Shown here: piece by piece, positions 15,619-25,404 of the stretch
Layout: every line of letters starts with the position of its first letter
Position numbering within the stretch: position 1 is the stretch's first letter
Source of the DNA: an uncultured Ruminococcus sp.
GTDB taxonomy: Bacteria > Bacillota > Clostridia > Oscillospirales > Acutalibacteraceae
Direction of reading: 5' to 3'
DNA: 64,000 bases
NCBI GenBank assembly: GCA_958403905.1
Contig: CATXZD010000005.1
Span: forward strand, 62,001-126,000
Position numbers and translations under genes: made by a program
Notes under the pieces: generated by a model
Database searches by the model: none
What the model was told of the DNA's origin: nothing
Seen by the model: only the letters and a program-made list of their open reading frames with translations

Positions 15619-16284
15619 ATGAATACAGGAGCGAAAATAAATAAAAATGAGTTTTCCTGTTCTGTATATAAGCCAAAACCTGTTTATGATTTTTTAAAAC
15701 GTATTTTTGATTTTCTTTTTTCCCTCATTGCAATCATACTTTTCTCACCGATTTTTCTGATCATTTTAATTATGATAAAAATTGACGACCCAAAGGGGTC
15801 TGTAATATACGTTTCGGACAGAGTCGGCAAAAACGGAAAAATATTTAAGTTTTATAAATTCAGAAGTATGTGTACAGACGCAGATACAAAATATTCCGAT
15901 CTGCTTTGCACAAACGAAACAGGCGGCCCAACCTTTAAAATGAAGGACGATCCACGTGTTACAAGGGTTGGAAAATTCATCAGGAAAACAAGCCTTGACG
16001 AGCTTCCGCAGCTTTTCAATATTATAAAGGGTGATATGAGCTTTATCGGGCCTCGCCCGCCTATGCTTCGTGAAGTTGAAAGCTATCCCGACTATCCCAT
16101 GGAAAGGCTCTCCGTTTTAGGAGGATTAAGCTGTTATTGGCAGATAATGGGTAGAAGCTCTATTGACTTTAAGGGTATGATAGAGCTTGACCTTAAGTAC
16201 ATAAAAGAACGCAGTATTATTACCGATGTTAAAATTCTGTTTCTTACAATTCCCGCCGTTTTCAAAGGCGACGGTGCATACTGA
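15619..16284 (+). CDS. Undecaprenyl-phosphate sugar-1-phosphate transferase
   Basis: 221 residues, the short monotopic form of the bacterial sugar transferase family. One re-entrant membrane helix near the N-terminus (~30-54) is followed by KIFKFYKFRSMCTDAD, FIRKTSLDELPQLFNI, GDMSFIGPRPP and GGLSCYWQI, all hallmarks of the family. It puts the first sugar phosphate on the lipid carrier and so starts repeat-unit assembly. GAGGAGG precedes the ATG. Confidence 0.94.
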   Translation: MNTGAKINKNEFSCSVYKPKPVYDFLKRIFDFLFSLIAIILFSPIFLIILIMIKIDDPKGSVIYVSDRVGKNGKIFKFYKFRSMCTDADTKYSDLLCTNETGGPTFKMKDDPRVTRVGKFIRKTSLDELPQLFNIIKGDMSFIGPRPPMLREVESYPDYPMERLSVLGGLSCYWQIMGRSSIDFKGMIELDLKYIKERSIITDVKILFLTIPAVFKGDGAY

Positions 16285-16312
16285 TACAACATAATTTGAC
16301 GGGAGATTAGAT

Positions 16313-17092
16313 ATGAAAGCTGTAATTCTTGCGGGCGGATTCGGAACACGAATTTCCGAAGAATCAAAACAAAAGCCCAAGCCGATGATAGAAATAGGCG
16401 GTATGCCTATTCTTTGGCATATTATGAAGCTTTACTCGCACTATGGAGTTAATGAATTTGTAATCTGTGCAGGTTACAAACAGCATGTAATTAAGGAATG
16501 GTTTGCCGATTATTTTTTGCACACCTCCGACATTACCTTTGACTTTACTCAGGATGACAAAATAATAGTTCACAACAAGCGTGCCGAACAGTGGAAGGTT
16601 ACCGTTGTCGATACGGGGCTTAACACTATGACGGGCGGCAGACTTAAAAGAGTTAAAAACTACATAGGCAGCGAGCCGTTCTTTATGACCTACGGCGACG
16701 GTGTAGCTGATGTTGATATAAGCGCCTTGCTTGAGTATCATAAAAGTCACGGCAGACTTTCCACAATGACTGCAATTAAACCCGACAGCCGTTTCGGAGT
16801 GCTTGACCTCTCAGAAAATGACGAGGTAAAGGCGTTCCGTGAAAAAAGTGCTGTTGATTCAGGCTACATTAACGCAGGATTTATGGTGCTTTCACCTGAG
16901 GTTCTCGACTACGTAAAGGACGACACAATAATGTTTGAGCGCGAGCCGATGGAAAGGCTTGCCGCTGAAAACCAGCTTATGTGCTACAAGCACAACGGCT
17001 TCTGGCAGTGTATGGATACTCTGCGTGACAAAGAAAAACTCGAAAAACTGTGGACTGAAAACAAAGCTCCGTGGAAGGTGTGGAATGACTGA
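16313..17092 (+). CDS. rfbF: Glucose-1-phosphate cytidylyltransferase
   Basis: 259 residues, full length for RfbF/DdhA. The nucleotidyltransferase signature AGGFGTRISEESKQKPKPM is followed by GGMPILWHIMKLYSHYGVNE and the metal-binding YGDGVADVD; the FWQCMDTLRDKEKLEKLW ending is characteristic of the cytidylyl family rather than RmlA. It makes CDP-glucose from CTP and glucose-1-phosphate. Its stop overlaps the start of the CDP-glucose dehydratase by one base, so the two steps are coupled. Confidence 0.94.
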   Translation: MKAVILAGGFGTRISEESKQKPKPMIEIGGMPILWHIMKLYSHYGVNEFVICAGYKQHVIKEWFADYFLHTSDITFDFTQDDKIIVHNKRAEQWKVTVVDTGLNTMTGGRLKRVKNYIGSEPFFMTYGDGVADVDISALLEYHKSHGRLSTMTAIKPDSRFGVLDLSENDEVKAFREKSAVDSGYINAGFMVLSPEVLDYVKDDTIMFEREPMERLAAENQLMCYKHNGFWQCMDTLRDKEKLEKLWTENKAPWKVWND

Positions 17093-18147
17093 TGCAAAGC
17101 TTTTATAAAGGAAAACGAGTTTTTATAACCGGACATACCGGCTTCAAGGGAAGCTGGCTTTGTAAGATTTTATCAAATTGGGGAGCCGAGGTAACGGGCT
17201 ATTCGCTTACGCCTCCGACAGCCCCTAATCTTTTTGATACGGCAAATATTGCTGATGACATAAACTCCGTTATCGGTGATATACGTGATATTGACTCGCT
17301 GAAAAAGGCATTTGAAAAGGCAAAGCCCGAAATTGTTTTGCACCTTGCGGCTCAGCCGATTGTGCGTGACAGCTACAAAATGCCTGCTTATACATACGAA
17401 ACCAACGTGATGGGAACGGTAAACATTTTAGAATGTGTACGCCAAAGCGACTGCGTAAAATCGTTTCTCAACGTCACCACCGACAAGGTGTATGAAAACA
17501 AAGAGTGGCAGTGGGGCTACCGTGAAAACGAACCTCTCGACGGCTTTGACCCTTACTCAAACAGCAAAAGCTGCAGCGAGCTTGTAACTCACAGCTACAA
17601 AAATTCATTTTTTTCCGACGGACATGTTGCAATTTCTACCGCAAGAGCAGGCAACGTAATCGGCGGAGGCGATTTTGCAAACGACAGAATAATTCCCGAC
17701 TGCGTTCGTGCGCTTGAAAAGGGCGAGGACATTGTAGTGAGAAATCCCTACTCTACTCGTCCGTATCAGCACGTTTTGGAACCGCTTTATGCATATCTTA
17801 TGATTGCGAAGGCGCAGTATGAGGACATTAAATATGCAGACTATTACAACGTAGGACCCGACGAGTGCGACTGCGTAACTACAGGCGAGCTTGTCGATTT
17901 GTTTGTAAAATACACAAACGGAAAAGTAGGACGTGTTGACAAAAGCGAAGAAAACGCCGTTCACGAAGCAAACTTTTTAAAGCTCGACTGTTCAAAGCTC
18001 AAGTCCGTGTTCGGCTGGCAACCGCATTGGCACGTTACCGACGCCGTTGAAAAAACCGTTGAGTGGTCACGGGTGTGGCTTGAAAACGGCAACGTGCGTA
18101 AATGTATGGACAAACAGATTGAAAACTTTTTAAAAAGCAAAATATAA
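17092..18147 (+). CDS. rfbG: CDP-glucose 4,6-dehydratase
   Basis: 351 residues, an extended short-chain dehydrogenase. NAD-binding GHTGFKGSW lies at the N-terminus; HLAAQPIVRDSY, TTDKVYENKEW and the active-site DPYSNSKSCSE (Tyr and Lys of YxxxK) match RfbG/DdhB; TRPYQHVLEPL lies near the C-terminus. It converts CDP-glucose to CDP-4-keto-6-deoxyglucose. No E1/E3-type deoxygenation genes (ddhC/ddhD) follow, so the pathway probably goes to a 6-deoxy rather than a 3,6-dideoxy sugar. Confidence 0.95.
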   Translation: MQSFYKGKRVFITGHTGFKGSWLCKILSNWGAEVTGYSLTPPTAPNLFDTANIADDINSVIGDIRDIDSLKKAFEKAKPEIVLHLAAQPIVRDSYKMPAYTYETNVMGTVNILECVRQSDCVKSFLNVTTDKVYENKEWQWGYRENEPLDGFDPYSNSKSCSELVTHSYKNSFFSDGHVAISTARAGNVIGGGDFANDRIIPDCVRALEKGEDIVVRNPYSTRPYQHVLEPLYAYLMIAKAQYEDIKYADYYNVGPDECDCVTTGELVDLFVKYTNGKVGRVDKSEENAVHEANFLKLDCSKLKSVFGWQPHWHVTDAVEKTVEWSRVWLENGNVRKCMDKQIENFLKSKI

Positions 18148-18159
18148 AGTGAGGTTATT

Positions 18160-19080
18160 ATGAATAAATCAATTGTTACTGGTGCAAACGGATTTGTTGG
18201 CTCTCATGTTTGCAAGGAATTATGCAAAGAGGGCATTAAGGTTTACGCAATCATAAAAGATGAAAACGAAAACATCGATAACATCAAGGATTTGGACAAT
18301 ATTGAAATAGTTTATTGTGACCTTAACAATATTTCCACTCTTCCCGACAAAATATCGGACAGAGATATTGACGTATTCTATCACTTTGCGTGGATAGGCG
18401 TTTCGTCAAATTTAAGATGTGATGAAAACATTCAGGCACAGAATGCACTTTGGACTGCCGAAGCTCTGCGTACAGCAGACAAAATGAAGTGCAAAAAATT
18501 TGTGAACGCAGGCTCAATTATGGAGAAAGAAACATATCTTGCAGTCTGCACACAGGAAAGCGAGCCGGGTGCAGGATATATCTATGGTGCAGGCAAGCTT
18601 TTTGCACGTGCAATCTGCAAGCCTATTGCAAGCACGCTCGACATTGATTTGTGCTGGGCTGTAATTACAAACACATTCGGAGTCGGCGAGTTCTCTTCAC
18701 GCTTTATTAACTCGACAATCAGAAGAATAATTGCAGGCGAACCCTTACAGTTTACTGCGGCTACACAGAATTATGACTTCATTTATATTGACGACGTAGC
18801 AAAGGCATTTGTTGCAATCGGAAAATACGGCAAACCAAACAAGGAATACACAATCGGAAGCGGCAATGCAAGACCTCTTAAAGAATTTATTGTTGAGCTT
18901 CTTAGTACGCTTGCGCCTGACGCTGTTCCGCTTTTCGGCGATGTTCCGTTTACCGGTGTAAACATTCCGCTTGAGGCGTTTGACACAACTGATACTGAAA
19001 CCGACTGTCACTTCAAACCGTCAATGTCATTTGTTGACGGAATCAAAATTACTATGGATTGGCTTAAATCACTCAACTGA
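18160..19080 (+). CDS. NAD-dependent epimerase/dehydratase (sugar nucleotide reductase)
   Basis: 306 residues, extended SDR fold. The nucleotide-binding loop is TGANGFVG (7-14), and the active-site pair is Tyr142 and Lys146 in GYIYGAGK. Placed directly after rfbF and rfbG and before an RmlC-like epimerase, it probably reduces the 4-keto group of the CDP-6-deoxy sugar. Members of this subgroup include CDP-abequose and CDP-paratose synthases, but lack of 3-deoxygenation genes makes a 6-deoxyhexose product more likely. Confidence 0.8.
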   Translation: MNKSIVTGANGFVGSHVCKELCKEGIKVYAIIKDENENIDNIKDLDNIEIVYCDLNNISTLPDKISDRDIDVFYHFAWIGVSSNLRCDENIQAQNALWTAEALRTADKMKCKKFVNAGSIMEKETYLAVCTQESEPGAGYIYGAGKLFARAICKPIASTLDIDLCWAVITNTFGVGEFSSRFINSTIRRIIAGEPLQFTAATQNYDFIYIDDVAKAFVAIGKYGKPNKEYTIGSGNARPLKEFIVELLSTLAPDAVPLFGDVPFTGVNIPLEAFDTTDTETDCHFKPSMSFVDGIKITMDWLKSLN

Positions 19081-19132
19081 TATGCATAGCTTTTTGATTT
19101 GTAGATTATTTTTATAAAAACAAGGTGTAATA

Positions 19133-19702
19133 ATGGTACAAAAATTTGAATTTTGCAAAACAGATTTCGAAGGTGCTTTTCTTATAAAGCCCTTCTGTGC
19201 AACAGATATACGAGGAGCGTTCATTAAGGATTACTCCAAGGAAGTTTTCGAGGCTAACGGTCTTGAACACAACCTTGCTGAAGTTTTTTACACCGTTTCT
19301 CACAAAGGCGTAATCCGCGCGCTTCACTTTCAGCGTGTTCACGAGCAGGCTAAACTTGTAAGATGCGTAAAGGGCAAGGTGTTTGACGTAATTGTAGATT
19401 TGCGTCCCGACTCACCAACCTTTAAAAAATGGCAGGGCTTTTATCTTTCCGAAGAAAATATGAACGAAATTTACGTTCCCGAGCATTTTGCTCACGGATA
19501 TTTAGTTTTGGAACCGTCAATTGTTTCTTACAAATGCGGTGAAAAATTCTACGGTGAATATGATGACGGCATTATGTACAATGACCCCGACTTAGGCGTT
19601 GAGTGGCCGTTTGAGAAAATCGGCGGAATAGAGAACCTGATTCTTGCCGACAAGGACAAAAATCTCCAGTCCTTTAAGGAATTTCAGGAGAAGTACCTTT
19701 AA
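19133..19702 (+). CDS. dTDP-4-dehydrorhamnose 3,5-epimerase family protein
   Basis: 189 residues, the RmlC cupin. The general-base region GVIRALHFQ and the PEHFAHGYLVLE strand with the conserved AHG are present. No rmlA, rmlB or rmlD is nearby, so the substrate is more likely the CDP-4-keto-6-deoxyglucose made by RfbG than a dTDP sugar; the product would then be an L- or C3/C5-inverted CDP-hexose for the reductase at 18160. Confidence 0.85.
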   Translation: MVQKFEFCKTDFEGAFLIKPFCATDIRGAFIKDYSKEVFEANGLEHNLAEVFYTVSHKGVIRALHFQRVHEQAKLVRCVKGKVFDVIVDLRPDSPTFKKWQGFYLSEENMNEIYVPEHFAHGYLVLEPSIVSYKCGEKFYGEYDDGIMYNDPDLGVEWPFEKIGGIENLILADKDKNLQSFKEFQEKYL

Positions 19703-19747
19703 ATTTTAACTCACTAAGTCCACACTAACAATAAATTCGGAGGGTTT

Positions 19748-20737
19748 ATGAACGTAGTATATTCAAGTTCTGACAGCTATACGCCTGTTGCAGGTGTATC
19801 GTTGTTTTCGCTTCTTGAAAACAACCAAAGTTCAGACGAACTGAATGTTTTTATAATTGATAATAACATCAGCGATAAAAATAAAGAAAAATTCATAAAA
19901 ACCTGCAATAAATTCGGAAGAAAACTTACGTTTATCCCGATTGCAAATATTGAAAAAATGGCGGGCACTTCAATTGACACCGGCAGGTGGAACATCAGCA
20001 CATTTGCCCGTCTGTTTTATGCAACTTTGCTTCCGGATGACGTTGAAAAGGTAATACACATTGACTGTGACACAATGGTAATGACCTCTCTTGAGGAATT
20101 CTGGAATACGGATATGGAAGGAAAAATTGTTGCCGGCTCTCTGGAATGTATCGGCGACAACTACAAAACTGAAATCGGACTTTCAAAAGACGACACATAC
20201 ATCAACGCAGGCAATATTATGCTCAACCTTAAAAAAATCCGTGAAGATAATACAGAGGAGCTTTTCAAAAAATTTCTGAGGGAACACCACCAACTTTCCT
20301 TTGTTGACCAGCCTGTTTTAAACGGATGTGTAAAAAACAGCGAAAAAATTGTTGTTCCGCTGAATTTTAATGCTTACTCAATAATTTATTATTTAAATTA
20401 CAACAATATGAAAAGGGCAAAACGTGTTTCTCAATATTACAGCGAAGCCGAGGTTAAGGACGCTATTGAAAATCCGTGGATTGTGCACTTTACAACCTGC
20501 TTTATGGACGGTTCACGTCCGTGGATTGAAAACAATTTACATCCGCTGCTCGACACGTATCTTGACTACAGAAATCGCAGCGAATGGGGCAATGAACCAA
20601 TATGGAAAGACACGAGGGGAACACTTAAAAAAGCCGCATACAAAATGTTCAGAATCCTTCCTCAACGCTTTGTAGCCTTTTCAATAGGATTTGTACACAA
20701 TGAGGTTATCCCCCGTTCAAAAAAATTAAAAAAATAA
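19748..20737 (+). CDS. Family 8 glycosyltransferase
   Basis: 329 residues. GT8 features are VVYSSSDSYTPVAGVSLFSL at the start, the metal-binding HIDCDTMV (DxD) near residue 100, YINAGNIMLNL and the C-terminal WIVHFTT, which is the usual HxxG-like region. Retaining GT8 enzymes transfer hexoses from UDP sugars. GGAGG precedes the ATG. Probably one of four transferases that build the repeat unit. Confidence 0.9.
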   Translation: MNVVYSSSDSYTPVAGVSLFSLLENNQSSDELNVFIIDNNISDKNKEKFIKTCNKFGRKLTFIPIANIEKMAGTSIDTGRWNISTFARLFYATLLPDDVEKVIHIDCDTMVMTSLEEFWNTDMEGKIVAGSLECIGDNYKTEIGLSKDDTYINAGNIMLNLKKIREDNTEELFKKFLREHHQLSFVDQPVLNGCVKNSEKIVVPLNFNAYSIIYYLNYNNMKRAKRVSQYYSEAEVKDAIENPWIVHFTTCFMDGSRPWIENNLHPLLDTYLDYRNRSEWGNEPIWKDTRGTLKKAAYKMFRILPQRFVAFSIGFVHNEVIPRSKKLKK

Positions 20738-20751
20738 TTGAGGTGTTATAA

Positions 20752-21900
20752 ATGCAGCCCGTCAGAGTTTTACATAACATAGTTTTGATGGATACAGGCG
20801 GAATCGAAACGCTTGTTATTAATTTGTATAAGCATATTGACCGTGAACGTTTACAGTTTGACTTCCTTGTACACCGTCCCCAGGAGGGCTATTACGAAAA
20901 ACAAATCCGTGATTACGGCGGAAAGGTTTTCAGAACCTGTCCGTACAACCCGCTTCATACAAATCAGTTCAAAAAAGAATGTATGGAGGTGCTTGAAAAT
21001 CATCCGGAATACAAGGTTTTTCACGCTCATCAGGAGCTTAACCTCTGGACACTCAGATATGCTCAACAAGCAGGAATTCCGACACGAATTGCACATTCGC
21101 ACAACGCAAAAACAGTTATTAACCTTAAATACTTTTTCCTGCTTTACGAAAAGGCATTTATAAAAAAGCACTGCACTGATATGTTTATGTGCTCTCCTGC
21201 CGCCGGCGAATGGAGCTTCGGCAAAAAAGCCGTAGCTGACGGAAGGGTTAAATTTGTTAAAGGCATAATTGAAACCGACCGTTTCAAATATGATGAACAG
21301 GTTCGCCGTGAAGTAAGAGAAGAACTGGGCGTAGGCAACAAAACTGTAATTGGTCATATCGGACGTTTTATGCAGCAAAAAAACCATATGTTCCTGCTTG
21401 AAATATTCAGTCAGATACACAAGAAAAACCCCAACACAGTGCTTATACTCTGCGGCAACGGCCGTCTTGAAAACGATATTAAGAAAAGAGCACACGAGCT
21501 GGGACTGGAAAACGATATAATCTATACAGGAGTAGTCGGCGGTGTAAACGTCCAGACGTGCAGACTTTATCAGGCATTTGACCTGTATCTGTTCCCCTCT
21601 TTGTGGGAGGGACTTCCGCTTACGGGAATTGAGGCGCAGACATCGGGACTTCCCATACTTATGAGCGATGTTATTGCTCCCGAAACAATTGTTACCGATA
21701 ACGTAACACAGCTTTCTCTTAAACAGAATGCCGAAGCGTGGGCTGACAAGGCTCTTGATATACTAAGCAATTTCAAAAGAACAGACTGTCAGCCACAGGT
21801 AAAAAAAGCAGGCTTTGATGTTCGAGATACCGCAGAATGGTTACAGAGTTTCTATATTGAGCGCACCGAAAAAGCTAATTTCTTTGAGAAAAACAACTAA
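20752..21900 (+). CDS. Family 4 glycosyltransferase (EpsF-like)
   Basis: 382 residues, GT-B fold. The first domain starts RVLHNIVLMDTGGIETLV, the glycine-rich acceptor loop of this group; the second has VIGHIGRFMQQKNHMFLLE and the donor-binding FPSLWEGLPLTGIEAQTSG with the conserved Glu pair of GT4. It lies 14 bases after the GT8 gene. Sugar specificity unknown. Confidence 0.92.
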   Translation: MQPVRVLHNIVLMDTGGIETLVINLYKHIDRERLQFDFLVHRPQEGYYEKQIRDYGGKVFRTCPYNPLHTNQFKKECMEVLENHPEYKVFHAHQELNLWTLRYAQQAGIPTRIAHSHNAKTVINLKYFFLLYEKAFIKKHCTDMFMCSPAAGEWSFGKKAVADGRVKFVKGIIETDRFKYDEQVRREVREELGVGNKTVIGHIGRFMQQKNHMFLLEIFSQIHKKNPNTVLILCGNGRLENDIKKRAHELGLENDIIYTGVVGGVNVQTCRLYQAFDLYLFPSLWEGLPLTGIEAQTSGLPILMSDVIAPETIVTDNVTQLSLKQNAEAWADKALDILSNFKRTDCQPQVKKAGFDVRDTAEWLQSFYIERTEKANFFEKNN

Positions 21901-21989
21901 TCAGCGAAACATAATCAGCTAATAAAGGGTGTTCTGTATAAAACACATCTTCTGCAAATTTTTGAAAAGTTTATAAGGAGGTTCTGTTA

Positions 21990-22961
21990 ATGAATAAACC
22001 TTTAATTTCAGTAATTATGCCTGTTTACAATACCGCTAAATATTTGGAGAAAACACTTAATGCGCTGAAGTGCCAAACCTATGAAAACATTGAGTTTATC
22101 ATTATTGATGACGGAAGCACCGACAACAGCGCTGAAATCTGCAACAAATTCGCTGATTCCGACAATAGATTCAAAGTAATTCATCAGGAAAACAAGGGCG
22201 TTTGTGCGGCAAGAAACAGAGCAATCTCAGAAGCAAAAGGTGAATATATCGGTTTTTGTGATTCCGATGATCTGCCCGACAACGACCTTTACGAAACGCT
22301 TTACAACCTGATTGAGGAAAATCAGTGTGACGTTTCAATGGTAAAGGCGGCATTTCACTTTTGCGACGGTACAGTTTCTGCCGAACAGACAGGAAAGCTT
22401 ACTGTATTCAACAACAACACAGAGGCTTTGAAGCTGTTGCTTACGCTTAAAACCGACTACGGAGTATACACAAAGCTTATATCATCAGAACTTTGCCGCA
22501 AAGTTAAGTTTGAAGAACCCCGAAAAATCAATGAGGATAAGTATTTTCTTTTTGAGGTGTTTATTAAGGCAAAAAAAATCTGCTTCAAAGATATTTGCAA
22601 GTACAATTATATTAGACATCCGGATTCATCGTCAAATTCTCAGTTTTCCGAAAAATATCTTGATATGGTGTATTTTGCCGATAAAATTGAAAAAACCGTT
22701 AACACCTGCTGTCCGAGTCTTAACGACTATGCAACGGCAAACAAGGTAATGACATATCTTCGGTTTTTCCAGCTTGCAATATCGTTGGACGGAGAAAAAA
22801 TGTTTCCCGAAGAAAAAAAGGAAATGCGAAATTACCTTAAATCCGTTGATTCAAAAATATGTAAAAAACTGTTGACAAAGAAAATGTACTTAAAATGGAA
22901 AATATTTAAAATGGGAAAAACACCTTACAAATTGTCCATTAAATTTTTCACCCATGCGTAA
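21990..22961 (+). CDS. Family 2 glycosyltransferase
   Basis: 323 residues. ISVIMPVYNTAKYLEKTL, FIIIDDGSTDNSAEI and FCDSDDLPDN give the GT-A nucleotide-binding and DxD sites within the first 100 residues. The C-terminal 100 residues are basic and helical and may bind membrane. AGGAGG precedes the ATG. The 89-base gap before it contains only a small GTGTT/AACAC hairpin. Confidence 0.92.
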   Translation: MNKPLISVIMPVYNTAKYLEKTLNALKCQTYENIEFIIIDDGSTDNSAEICNKFADSDNRFKVIHQENKGVCAARNRAISEAKGEYIGFCDSDDLPDNDLYETLYNLIEENQCDVSMVKAAFHFCDGTVSAEQTGKLTVFNNNTEALKLLLTLKTDYGVYTKLISSELCRKVKFEEPRKINEDKYFLFEVFIKAKKICFKDICKYNYIRHPDSSSNSQFSEKYLDMVYFADKIEKTVNTCCPSLNDYATANKVMTYLRFFQLAISLDGEKMFPEEKKEMRNYLKSVDSKICKKLLTKKMYLKWKIFKMGKTPYKLSIKFFTHA

Positions 22962-22977
22962 AATATAAAGGATAAGT

Positions 22978-24282
22978 ATGGAAAGTAAAAATAAATTCAA
23001 AATTACATTACCAAATGTTTTTTATACTGCCTTGCTTACCGCAGTTGTAATAATATGCGTCGGCGGAGTTTCGCTGTTTCCTTACGTTCTTCGTTTTCCG
23101 CTTATTATCGCAACTGCCGTGCTCAGCGCAGGCTATATAATATTTAAACAACAAAAAATTTATCTTAATATGCCGGCTGTTCTTATTCTGATTACAGTGG
23201 CGTATCTTTTGATTTCAGTTACATACTCAATTGACTCCGGCAAAACGCTTGAGCTTGCGACGGTATACCTTTGTTGCTCGGTCATTATGCTTGCCGATTT
23301 TAAGATGGATTTCTACAAAAAGGCAATAACTGCAATCAAGGTTGTGTGCATTGTTTTTGCGTTTTCAATTATTATTTCCTCGTTTATTGACGATTGTATG
23401 CTGAAATACTTCTCCTTTATCGTTAATCCTACAAATAACCCCAACGTAGCACGTCTTTTGCGTGAGGAAGTCCGCTGGAGCCATTCCTATTCGGGCTTTG
23501 CAAGAGAAAAAGGAGAGGCTGCGTTCATTATGAACGTCGGAATTGCAGTTTATTATGCAAAATATTTTACCGAGAAAAAGTTTACAATAAAGGACTTAGC
23601 ATTTCTCTTAATACTTTTCTGGGCGCTTATCCTCACAAGTAAAAGAATGTTGTTTCTGTGCCCGATTATGACGGCTGCGGCTTTACTTTTGCTATCGAAC
23701 AAAAAGGGACGATTTACTAAAATTATCCCAATAGCCTTTATAATCATATGCTGTACAATTACCCTTGCTTCAATATTACCTCAGTTTTCACATTTGTTTG
23801 AAAGATTTATTGATAAAGAAAGTATGACGTCTTTAACGGGCAGAGTTGACTTATGGCCGTACAGCTTTGAAATGTTTGCAAAAAGTCCTATGATTGGATT
23901 AGGCATAGGCTCGTTTAACAAATACCTTGATTTGCACGGCGTTCTGATAGGAGGAACAAAGTGGACATATTACGGTCATAACATTTACTATGAATTTCTC
24001 GGTGAACTCGGCATTATCGGTTGCACACTGCTTTTTGGTGCGCTTTTGATGATTATTGTAAAAACTGTTTCGCTTATGAGGGACAATCGTGTTCCATCAC
24101 TTGAAAAGTATCTGCTTACTTTTTCGTTTGCTATTCAGATTACCTGCTTTATTTACTGTGCGTCAGGTAACGTTTTGCTTTATATGCAACAGATTTTCAT
24201 TTGGTTCTTTGCAGGCGCAATAACGCTTACGCTTTCCCGAAAATATCGCAAAATAAAGTCAAAGGAGCTTTCTCATGCCTAA
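22978..24282 (+). CDS. O-antigen ligase/polymerase family protein (Wzy)
   Basis: 434 residues with about ten or eleven membrane helices and one larger outer loop (~155-195) containing VARLLREEVRWSHSYSGFAREKGEAA, here described by its position. The SLTGRVDLWPYSFEMFAKSP segment and the following GLGIGSF are the signature of the Wzy_C/O-antigen ligase fold. It is the only such gene in the cluster and would polymerise exported repeat units outside the membrane. Its end overlaps the next start by eight bases. Confidence 0.88.
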   Translation: MESKNKFKITLPNVFYTALLTAVVIICVGGVSLFPYVLRFPLIIATAVLSAGYIIFKQQKIYLNMPAVLILITVAYLLISVTYSIDSGKTLELATVYLCCSVIMLADFKMDFYKKAITAIKVVCIVFAFSIIISSFIDDCMLKYFSFIVNPTNNPNVARLLREEVRWSHSYSGFAREKGEAAFIMNVGIAVYYAKYFTEKKFTIKDLAFLLILFWALILTSKRMLFLCPIMTAAALLLLSNKKGRFTKIIPIAFIIICCTITLASILPQFSHLFERFIDKESMTSLTGRVDLWPYSFEMFAKSPMIGLGIGSFNKYLDLHGVLIGGTKWTYYGHNIYYEFLGELGIIGCTLLFGALLMIIVKTVSLMRDNRVPSLEKYLLTFSFAIQITCFIYCASGNVLLYMQQIFIWFFAGAITLTLSRKYRKIKSKELSHA

Positions 24283-25360
24283 AAAAATCGGTATTGTCAC
24301 CTTTCACCACGCCTCAAGCTACGGTGCTGTTTTGCAGACTTATGCGCTTCAAAATTTTATGTTTAACCTCAATATTGATAATAAGGTTGTAAACTATAGG
24401 TGCAAATTTATTGAGGACAGAGCAAGAGTTTTTAAGTATATTAAGGGCAAATCTCTTAGGAATTACGCATATTCCCTTAAAAATGCCAAAAGCATAACTT
24501 TGTCACGCAAAAATTCCGAGACTTTCGGCAAAAAGTTTCTTAAAATGACCAAACCGTACTATAAAGATAGCATCTCGCAATGTGCTGATGATTTTGACGC
24601 TTTTGTTGCAGGCAGCGATCAGGTATGGAGTCCTGTATGCGTCGGATTTGACCCGACATATTTTCTGAACTTTGCAAAGGAAGGTCAGCGGTTTTCATAT
24701 GCCGCAAGCTTTGGAACAACGACTCTTCCCGAAAACAAGCTTGATGAATACAAGAAAAGACTGTCGGTATTTGACAAAATTTCGGTTCGTGAAGAAAGCG
24801 GTAAAGAGATTGTCAGCAACCTTATCGGCAAAGAGGCGTTTATTCACGTTGACCCTACTCTCCTGCTTAAAAAAGAGCAGTGGGACAAGCTTGCCGCTGC
24901 AAACGAACAAACCGAACCTTACATATTTTTGTTTACCGTGCTGAAGCCCAAGAATCTTGTAAATTACGCTGTTGAGCTTGCGGAGAAAACAGGTATGAAA
25001 ATTATTTACCCATGTAAAGGCAAAAAAACTCGCAATTCCCACATTGAATACATAAAGCCGGTTACTGCCGACAAGTTTATTTCTCTTATAAAAAATGCCG
25101 CTTATGTGTGCACAAACTCTTTTCACGGCAACGCTTTTTCTCTTATTTATCACAAGAATTTCATTGTTGAAACCGATACGGCAACAGTCGAAAACAACCG
25201 TTCAAAAGAACTTATGAAAAAGCTCGGACTTAAAAACCGTATTCTTGCCAAAGGACTTTCTCCCGATATTGATTTTAAAACAGACTGGGAAAGTGTTGAT
25301 AAATATTTTGAGCAAGAACGCAAAAATTCGGCTGAGTATCTTTTATCCATCGCAAAGTAA
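24275..25360 (+). CDS. Polysaccharide pyruvyl transferase family protein (copy 1)
   Basis: 361 residues. KIGIVTFHHASSYGAVLQTY at the start, FVAGSDQVWSP (~110), SYAASFGTT and KISVREESG, then VCTNSFHGNAFSLIYHKNF near the C-terminus are the conserved blocks of the pyruvyltransferase family, which adds a ketal-linked pyruvate to sugars or acts as an unusual glycosyl-type transferase. A paralogue with the same blocks lies at 28007. The ATG overlaps the Wzy stop. Confidence 0.88.
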   Translation: MPKKIGIVTFHHASSYGAVLQTYALQNFMFNLNIDNKVVNYRCKFIEDRARVFKYIKGKSLRNYAYSLKNAKSITLSRKNSETFGKKFLKMTKPYYKDSISQCADDFDAFVAGSDQVWSPVCVGFDPTYFLNFAKEGQRFSYAASFGTTTLPENKLDEYKKRLSVFDKISVREESGKEIVSNLIGKEAFIHVDPTLLLKKEQWDKLAAANEQTEPYIFLFTVLKPKNLVNYAVELAEKTGMKIIYPCKGKKTRNSHIEYIKPVTADKFISLIKNAAYVCTNSFHGNAFSLIYHKNFIVETDTATVENNRSKELMKKLGLKNRILAKGLSPDIDFKTDWESVDKYFEQERKNSAEYLLSIAK

Positions 25361-25404
25361 GGAAGTAACAGTGTAAAAATTCACACTATAAAAATTATAT
25401 TGCC

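Noticed and set aside
20851..21495. 214-residue minus-strand ORF opposite the GT4 gene
   Set aside because: Shadow of a well-supported glycosyltransferase; no ribosome binding site.
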